Shown piece after piece: positions 61,001 through 64,000 of a DNA stretch of 64,000 nucleotides. Each line of letters begins with the position of its first letter. Positions within the stretch are counted from its first letter, which is position 1. Origin of the DNA: Hemicentrotus pulcherrimus (Eukaryota; Echinodermata; Echinoidea; Camarodonta; Strongylocentrotidae); NCBI GenBank assembly GCA_003118195.1, contig BEXV01000090.1, positions 512,183 to 576,182 on the forward strand, written 5' to 3'. A program made the position numbers and the translations under genes. Below the pieces are notes generated by a model that worked only from the letters and a program-made list of their open reading frames with translations, ran no database searches and was not told the origin of the DNA.

Positions 61001-62683
61001 TTGTGGAAATACATGCAGTAGAAAGACTTTGCTGTACTACATGTACTTGTTAATAAATGTGGTATCAACCTTATTCAAAATGATAATGATTCAAACAGTG
61101 ACAGTAATTATTTTATGGTAGGGTATTGTAAAGTCTAAGAGTTCAGTCCAATTATGAGATTAAAGTTCAGTTTCCATGAATTATACATTTTCTTCAGCAG
61201 TTTACTGTCATGAGAAAGGTCTGATGTAATTATGTACACTAACAAATCTATTTAAATCTGCAAATCCCTTGCGAGGGTCATAAGGACTTTGCATTAATCA
61301 GGCTCAACAGAGCTCTGTAGGGGTATTATGTAGTAAATTGTGGCAAGCCACAGAGTAATCCAATAGAAATATTACATGTACATGTACACTATAGTAATAC
61401 ATGGTTCTGCAAGTTTTACAATTCAATATAAGAAAAATACATGGGGATTATATTGAATTTAAATGAGCCTTTAGATGGTGCAAGAATGAATTTTTCTGAG
61501 TACAAGTGAGGCAAATGTGCAAGGTACTGCAGAATGATTTGTCCATGTACATGTTGTTACGTGTTAACAATTAAAATGAATGAATTGAAGAATTGCATTA
61601 ATCACTAAAATTAGATGTTACCACATGACAAAACTCCACTACCGTGAATGAAAAGTGAAAGATGACGTTGAAAATATACATACATGTAGAAAAGCTTTTT
61701 GAAACTTATTGTTTACATATCAAAATTCAGTTGTGATATTTATAATGTGTTGGGGAAATGTAAAGAATTGGTCAAAAAAATATATACTGGAATAATTCAT
61801 AGACAAATACACAATTCAACAATTTTCAAAAGGAGGAAGGGAGGGACAGCAAGTGTAAGTTTTATTTATAAGAGCACTATATTTTACTTTCGGCCCAGCT
61901 GCCTTACATTAAAGAATGCAAGAGTGATGCCTTGGCTCTTACCAGTGATTACCATCTCTTTATTAATATACTCCATTGAAAAAACCCAGCAACTTCCATA
62001 TGCATGAAACTGTCACAAAAGCCACAAGAGATTTGTGAAAGCTTCATGCTGGAAAATAATTGAATCACAGCTGACACAATACAAAATCATTGCATTCGTT
62101 AAAGTTTTGTTGTGAAAATGGCTGTCCTTAACAATTCATGAATTTTTTGTGTTGTGATATTTACTGTTCATTAATCTTGGACAGTCTGCTTCTAAAGGTA
62201 TGTTCTTTCATTCTGAACAGAATGACTGAATAATATGAAACCTTAAAGCCCCACTGCACTACTTATAGCTACTTGCCCCCCTCTACACAGCCAACAATGC
62301 CTAAGCTGTACCTGTTGTTCCCCCATGATGTTAATTGAGAGCTGTTTTAATGAGATAACCACCTGCCAGTGAGCTTGCAGGGAGCTTCAATCCGTCCATG
62401 CCAAACAAGTGCCGAGGGGCTTTAATGTAATGTAGAATTGGGATGAGAGACTTACATGTGGATCTTCATGTTTGAGGAGGGTGGAGAGGGACTCTACACA
62501 CGTCTCTAATGATGTATCTGAAGGTTCCATCTTGCCACATAGCCTGGAGACCACTGACATAGCAGAGTGTAGAGTATCCTTGTGGATCATGGAGCCATTG
62601 TCTCGTATGAAAGACAGGACACAATGCAGACCTCCAGCCTCAAAGACAGCTCCAGACTCACGTGTGCACATCAATTCAAGGAC
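30759..62683 (-). CDS. HECTD1, HECT-type E3 ubiquitin ligase (41 coding exons; 5' end outside window)
   Basis: The 41 exons listed below join in frame into 2,423 residues plus a stop; human HECTD1 has about 2,610, and the missing part is roughly the first 130. Each exon has AG/GT borders and its phase fits its neighbours. Order (numbering from the first visible residue): helical/armadillo-like region 1-260, ankyrin repeats about 260-360, conserved region 360-520, Q/H-rich insert about 525-560, conserved [16 protein letters not shown] block and onward to about 960, SUN-like domain about 1000-1160, partial MIB/HERC2 motif about 1200-1230, Ser/Thr-rich linker with an acidic run about 1230-1660, HECT domain about 1960-2423. 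The catalytic Cys ([13 protein letters not shown]) is the 32nd residue from the end. HECTD1 transfers ubiquitin from E2s to substrates and in vertebrates acts in neural tube closure, HSP90 secretion and APC signalling. The MIB/HERC2 motif appears truncated. Confidence 0.96.
31433..31583 (-). CDS. HECTD1 exon AN (HECT lobe hinge)
   Basis: 151 nt: [49 protein letters not shown]. Confidence 0.96.
32075..32247 (-). CDS. HECTD1 exon AM (HECT)
   Basis: 173 nt: [53 protein letters not shown]. Confidence 0.96.
32645..32895 (-). mobile_element. tRNA-derived SINE relic
   Basis: On the - strand the block begins with GTCATTGTGTAGTGGATACA and TCACTGG (A-box-like), followed about 30 bases later by GTGAGTTCCACCATGG (degenerate B box), then a conserved-looking body. 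This matches the general layout of tRNA-derived SINEs common in deuterostomes. It lies in a HECTD1 intron. Confidence 0.55.
32962..33596 (-). CDS. HECTD1 exon AL (HECT N-lobe, longest exon)
   Basis: 635 nt: [53 protein letters not shown], a variable acidic insert, then [18 protein letters not shown] and [10 protein letters not shown]. Confidence 0.97.
33984..34121 (-). CDS. HECTD1 exon AK (HECT N-lobe)
   Basis: 46 codons: [26 protein letters not shown], then [15 protein letters not shown]. EEGxGxGPTLEFY is the classic opening of the HECT N-lobe. Confidence 0.97.
34661..34859 (-). CDS. HECTD1 exon AJ (pre-HECT / start of HECT)
   Basis: 199 nt: [59 protein letters not shown]. Confidence 0.96.
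35368..35495 (-). CDS. HECTD1 exon AI
   Basis: 128 nt: [42 protein letters not shown]. Highly conserved; precedes the HECT domain. Confidence 0.95.
35889..35971 (-). CDS. HECTD1 exon AH
   Basis: 83 nt: [28 protein letters not shown]. Confidence 0.94.
36357..36549 (-). CDS. HECTD1 exon AG
   Basis: 193 nt: [20 protein letters not shown], a Ser/Gly stretch, then [24 protein letters not shown]. Confidence 0.94.
36991..37173 (-). CDS. HECTD1 exon AF
   Basis: 61 codons: [61 protein letters not shown]. Confidence 0.95.
37366..37426 (-). CDS. HECTD1 exon AE
   Basis: 61 nt: [20 protein letters not shown]. Completes the Thr codon split from exon AD. Confidence 0.9.
37833..37963 (-). CDS. HECTD1 exon AD
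   Basis: 131 nt: [43 protein letters not shown]. Confidence 0.94.
38299..38387 (-). CDS. HECTD1 exon AC
   Basis: 89 nt: [29 protein letters not shown]. The TPSPRLxL-like motif is shared with vertebrates. Confidence 0.92.
38630..39480. mobile_element. Composite non-autonomous element with three about 180-bp repeats
   Basis: Three related units start near 38868, 39035 and 39226, each with TTGACCTGAAATGACCTTTG or a close form, then GATACTTGATTACCCTATAG and CAAGTTTCAT. Two units end in the perfect hairpin ACTTAACC(C/T)AGGTTAAGT type (39171-39189 and 39363-39381). A GC-rich GCCGTCGCC run closes the block, and inverted TCTCGCCTGC / GCAGGCAAGAC sequences lie near both ends. It sits in the HECTD1 intron between exons AC and AB. 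Confidence 0.6.
39764..39920 (-). CDS. HECTD1 exon AB
   Basis: 157 nt: [52 protein letters not shown]. Strongly conserved. Confidence 0.96.
40337..40614 (-). CDS. HECTD1 exon AA (Ser/Thr run and acidic block)
   Basis: 278 nt: [60 protein letters not shown] then [15 protein letters not shown]. The [11 protein letters not shown] and acidic run match vertebrate HECTD1. Confidence 0.95.
41069..41299 (-). CDS. HECTD1 exon Z (Ser/Thr-rich linker)
   Basis: 231 nt: [60 protein letters not shown]. The SVPNLSS motif matches vertebrate HECTD1. Confidence 0.88.
41778..42008 (-). CDS. HECTD1 exon Y (variable linker)
   Basis: 231 nt: [54 protein letters not shown]. The open frame upstream of the acceptor (CCCACAG) is intron. 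Confidence 0.85.
42038..42066. repeat. (CAGA)n short tandem repeat
   Basis: About six GACA/CAGA units immediately upstream (in gene direction) of exon Y, close to its acceptor. Confidence 0.8.
43270..43509 (+). mobile_element. Retroelement 3'-end relic
   Basis: The block ends GAATAAACTTTGAACTGAAT then TGAATTGA, an ATTGA-type tail with an AATAAA just before it. It resembles the tail at 6270-6300 in the opposite orientation. It abuts HECTD1 exon X. No reverse transcriptase frame is present. Confidence 0.5.
43517..43756 (-). CDS. HECTD1 exon X (variable linker)
   Basis: 240 nt: [40 protein letters not shown], a [10 protein letters not shown] stretch, [20 protein letters not shown]. Pro/Ser-rich and poorly conserved; kept on splice sites and phase. 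Confidence 0.82.
44238..44420 (-). CDS. HECTD1 exon W (partial MIB/HERC2 motif)
   Basis: 183 nt: [33 protein letters not shown], then [27 protein letters not shown]. The DWRWRE core opens the MIB/HERC2 fold, but the expected second half (the NGWxxVxWD part) is not in the next exon. Confidence 0.9.
44721..44887 (-). CDS. HECTD1 exon V (end of SUN-like region)
   Basis: 167 nt: [50 protein letters not shown]. Confidence 0.95.
45302..45481 (-). CDS. HECTD1 exon U (SUN-like)
   Basis: 180 nt: [49 protein letters not shown]. Beta-sandwich (discoidin-like) strands of the SUN domain. Confidence 0.95.
45874..46017 (-). CDS. HECTD1 exon T (SUN-like)
   Basis: 144 nt: [47 protein letters not shown]. 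Confidence 0.95.
46519..46658 (-). CDS. HECTD1 exon S (start of SUN-like region)
   Basis: 140 nt: [38 protein letters not shown]. Confidence 0.94.
47162..47296 (-). CDS. HECTD1 exon R
   Basis: 45 codons: [42 protein letters not shown]. Confidence 0.95.
47539..47650 (-). CDS. HECTD1 exon Q
   Basis: 112 nt: [20 protein letters not shown] then [17 protein letters not shown]. Confidence 0.94.
47883..47955. other. Assembly gap (73 N)
   Basis: Undetermined bases between HECTD1 exons P and Q, followed by a G-run. The flanking exons join in frame, so no coding exon need be missing. Confidence 1.
48067..48158 (-). CDS. HECTD1 exon P
   Basis: 92 nt: [30 protein letters not shown] plus two bases. 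An assembly gap of 73 N lies in the next intron. Confidence 0.9.
48370..48525. repeat. Two-copy dispersed repeat
   Basis: GACCACCTGTCTACAACAAG plus CACATTTTTTGTTTCCCTTG is repeated about 80 bases later as GAACCTGTCTACAAAGACC plus ACTTTTTGTGTTTCCCTTG. Lies in the intron between exons P and O. Confidence 0.65.
48831..48977 (-). CDS. HECTD1 exon O
   Basis: 49 codons: [49 protein letters not shown]. Confidence 0.94.
49795..49932 (-). CDS. HECTD1 exon N
   Basis: 46 codons: [46 protein letters not shown]. Confidence 0.94.
50353..50523 (-). CDS. HECTD1 exon M
   Basis: 57 codons: [53 protein letters not shown]. Joined to exon L it gives four consecutive Gln. Confidence 0.95.
51034..51209 (-). CDS. 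HECTD1 exon L
   Basis: 176 nt: [47 protein letters not shown]. Confidence 0.95.
51599..51926 (-). CDS. HECTD1 exon K (polyQ/H insert)
   Basis: 328 nt: [10 protein letters not shown] followed by about 35 residues almost all Q or H, then [20 protein letters not shown] and the highly conserved [20 protein letters not shown] and [19 protein letters not shown]. The Q/H run replaces a charged linker in vertebrates. Confidence 0.95.
51790..51910 (-). repeat. Coding CAG/CAA/CAC repeat (polyQ/H)
   Basis: Within exon K, an imperfect trinucleotide tract encodes runs of Gln broken by His, Met, Pro and Val. The mixed CAA/CAG codon use suggests an older, partly stabilised tract. Confidence 0.9.
52297..52473 (-). 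CDS. HECTD1 exon J
   Basis: 59 codons: [40 protein letters not shown], then an acidic EDREEEGA stretch ending AQVKR. Confidence 0.94.
52557..52625 (+). repeat. tRNA-like (SINE or pseudo-tRNA) fragment
   Basis: GAGGTGTAGCTCAGTAGATG resembles a tRNA 5' end with A box, and GTTGTTGAATACTAAG is a very poor B box. No acceptor-stem pairing was seen. Most likely a decayed SINE head. Confidence 0.3.
52901..52923. repeat. (ATC)n short tandem repeat
   Basis: About seven CAT units in the intron just past the donor side of HECTD1 exon I. Confidence 0.9.
52948..53083 (-). CDS. HECTD1 exon I
   Basis: 136 nt: [20 protein letters not shown] ... [13 protein letters not shown]. Its first base completes the Arg codon left by exon H, so no exon between them is required. 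Confidence 0.93.
53470..53720. repeat. CpG-rich interspersed block
   Basis: Enriched in GCGCA, TGCGC and GTGCA words against an AT-rich background. AGCGTGCAATAGG occurs twice about 50 bases apart. No coding content. Probably a mobile element remnant in the intron between HECTD1 exons H and I. Confidence 0.45.
54815..54872. repeat. GA-rich microsatellite
   Basis: GGGAGAGGGGGAAAGAGAGA followed by more GA and poly-A. It lies about 30 bases past the donor of HECTD1 exon H. Confidence 0.9.
54902..55082 (-). CDS. HECTD1 exon H
   Basis: 181 nt: [14 protein letters not shown], a variable Glu-rich stretch, then [20 protein letters not shown] and NNTMMPSV. The open frame runs on past the donor into a GA microsatellite, which is not coding. 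Confidence 0.94.
55247..55370 (-). CDS. HECTD1 exon G (ankyrin)
   Basis: 124 nt: [41 protein letters not shown]. Final ankyrin repeat. Confidence 0.95.
56346..56444 (-). CDS. HECTD1 exon F (ankyrin)
   Basis: 33 codons: [20 protein letters not shown] then [14 protein letters not shown] full ankyrin repeat length. Confidence 0.95.
56806..56879 (-). CDS. HECTD1 exon E (ankyrin)
   Basis: 74 nt: [20 protein letters not shown] ending GTQEM. First ankyrin-type unit, with the QTLLNWA pattern. Confidence 0.94.
57369..57586 (-). CDS. HECTD1 exon D
   Basis: 218 nt: [20 protein letters not shown], then [31 protein letters not shown] and ALIDAIDTG. Leads into the ankyrin repeats. Confidence 0.95.
57728..57786 (-). 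CDS. HECTD1 exon C
   Basis: 59 nt: [19 protein letters not shown] plus two bases. Too short to be seen as an open frame alone, but homology and phase fix it. Confidence 0.93.
58157..58435 (-). CDS. HECTD1 exon B
   Basis: 93 codons: [20 protein letters not shown], then a low-complexity FTTTTTQSS stretch, then [19 protein letters not shown]. The T-rich middle is variable between species; both ends are strongly conserved. Confidence 0.95.
58436..62455 (-). other. HECTD1 intron, about 4.0 kb, rich in TACATGTA
   Basis: No coding seen. The palindrome TACATGTA occurs repeatedly (for example 58788, 58809, 59744, 59994, 60407, 60744, 60799, 60908, 61038, 61373, 61379, 61681). Confidence 0.75.
62456..62683 (-). 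CDS. HECTD1 exon A (first visible)
   Basis: 76 codons, phase 0 at both ends: [18 protein letters not shown]...[20 protein letters not shown] ending HEDPH. Matches the armadillo-like N-terminal region of HECTD1. Vertebrate protein continues upstream, so at least one more coding exon lies beyond it. Confidence 0.95.
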
Positions 62684-63111
62684 CTAGTGGGTATACACAT
62701 AAATCAAGAAAATTCAACTTATTTGAGAAATGGAACTCGATAAATGATTGGCATTTGCTAATGTACAATTAATATCTGGATTTAGTGAGCAGTCAATTGG
62801 ATTCATTATTACATTAATGTAATCCTTAAGTTTAGTTAAATCTACATGTACATGTAGCTATTGTACATACTCATTTTTTTTTAAACTGTAATATCTCATA
62901 CAATTCTCAGTACACAGACTGTTTAAATATTTCACTGCTTAATATAGAATAAATGAAATAATAATAGCAAATCACATGGAATACTAAAAACTGAGAAATA
63001 TTTACATGTAATGTACTCGTGAGAAGAAATTGATTTTCCAGGCAATGAATTTTTAAAGCCATTCCTTACATTATGCTTCTCCCTATTAAAGTACATTGTT
63101 GTTTGTTTAGT

Positions 63112-63268
63112 ATTCCCGTTTTGGGGGGACACAAAGCATCTATAAGTTGATAATTATTTGCTTGATAAATGAATAGAAAATGCTTTCAAAGAGTTCAGTC
63201 ATGCTAGTCACTATTCATGCCACAAAACTATTTCAATGAAAAGGGAAAAATAAGGCAGATATATACAT
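63112..63268. repeat. Direct duplication, copy 1
   Basis: Nearly identical to 63672-63810 apart from a few substitutions, one G in a run and a 17-base indel within a short CTATT repeat. Confidence 0.95.
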
Positions 63269-63671
63269 TAAGGCTGTGCACAACCGGGTAATGAGCTACC
63301 CGAGTACACTCCTAAACTCACAAGCGAATGCTCGAGTATACGGGCGCCATGTTTGTTTGTTTTTGGCCGCCATTTTGTTTTTTGTTTTTTGAATGAAAAC
63401 GGTAAAAACATACCCTTTCAATCACTCTTACAACACGAACCAATTTTTAAGCAACATACCATATCTTGGGGAGTAAAGGAAGCAACATTTTTAAAGGGAA
63501 ATAAATTCAAATCTATTGAATCCCTCCCGATGTAGTTCGGTAATATTGTGGATTTGACGATGATCACATTGATCAGGGGGAGGGAGGAGGCAGCGCTGCT
63601 AGCCTGGTCCGTCGGGCTTGCAGAGCGCGCGGCGTCCCCTCTATATAAAAGCGCTTGCCTCAGAAACACCN

Positions 63672-63810
63672 ATTCCTGTTTTGGGGGACACAAAGCATCT
63701 ATAAGTTGATAATTATTTGCTTGATAAATGAATAGCAAATGCTTTCAAAGAGTTCAGTCATGCTAGACACTATTTCAATGAAAAGGGAAAAATAAGGCAG
63801 ATATATACAT
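63672..63810. repeat. Direct duplication, copy 2 (begins after an N)
   Basis: Starts immediately after the single N at 63671, which suggests a contig join rather than a biological tandem duplication. Confidence 0.95.
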
Positions 63811-64000
63811 GTATAAATACACCACTTTCTGTTCTGAATGCTTCAATATCTATTATCATTCTAAAATTCTAAAAATCTAGCAATGACAAACACTGATACC
63901 ATCAGCTATTTGTTGTATGCAAATAGCCAGTAAAAAGAATTTTCAGAATAAGTACATTGTACATGTACATTTGTATATTTTTGTATGGACATTATTTAAA

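Larger units (their letters stand above)
62684..64000 (-). other. HECTD1 upstream intron (to window edge)
   Basis: No further HECTD1 exon recognised. Holds a direct duplication (63112-63268 and 63672-63810) around a GC-richer 402-base segment and an N at 63671, plus more TACATGTA copies. Confidence 0.65.

Noticed and set aside
63353..63738. Possible first exon of HECTD1
   Set aside because: The - strand frame contains an N, has no similarity to the HECTD1 N-terminus, and overlaps the duplicated block.

Overview
This window is animal nuclear DNA: AT-rich, with GT-AG introns, simple repeats and many dispersed repeats. It is most likely from a marine invertebrate deuterostome. An echinoderm such as a sea urchin fits best, judging by the repeat style (ACATGTA-rich introns, tandem units with TGACCTTTGACC, tRNA-type SINE tails, CpG-rich MITE-like inserts) and by protein sequences that are clearly metazoan but diverged from vertebrates. 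The species call is an inference. There are no bacterial operons, CRISPR arrays or phage genes.

Two multi-exon genes lie tail to tail. On the + strand, 4541-24456 holds the 3' part of an EGF-repeat, single-pass membrane protein. I identify it as a DNER (Delta/Notch-like EGF repeat containing) orthologue from the order of its EGF repeats, the segment before the first EGF, and the C-terminal tail. Six coding exons are visible; the 5' end is not. On the - strand, 62683 down to 30759 holds 41 coding exons of HECTD1, a giant HECT-type E3 ubiquitin ligase. They join in frame into 2,423 codons plus a stop (7,272 nt). The exons upstream of 62683 lie beyond the window or were not recognised. The order is an N-terminal helical repeat region, ankyrin repeats, a polyQ/H insert, a SUN-like domain, a partial MIB/HERC2 motif, a Ser/Thr-rich and acidic linker, and a C-terminal HECT domain with its catalytic cysteine codon at 30855-30857.

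Layout: 1-4540 non-coding (CT-rich stretch, one MITE-like element); 4541-24456 DNER exons in long repeat-bearing introns; 24457-27733 DNER 3' UTR and intergenic DNA; 27734-30758 probable HECTD1 3' UTR, ending at an AATAAA on the - strand; 30759-62683 HECTD1 exons; 62684-64000 intron or upstream DNA with a duplicated block beside a single N. Assembly gaps are at 18390, 47883-47955 and 63671.

The two genes are not known to act together: DNER is a neuronal/Notch-pathway surface protein and HECTD1 a cytoplasmic ubiquitin ligase. I see no novel multi-gene system. The points most worth following are the missing second half of the HECTD1 MIB/HERC2 motif, a possible 54-nt in-frame cassette exon, the reduced EGF number and odd cysteine in DNER, several inverted-repeat elements, and a strong local excess of the palindrome TACATGTA.
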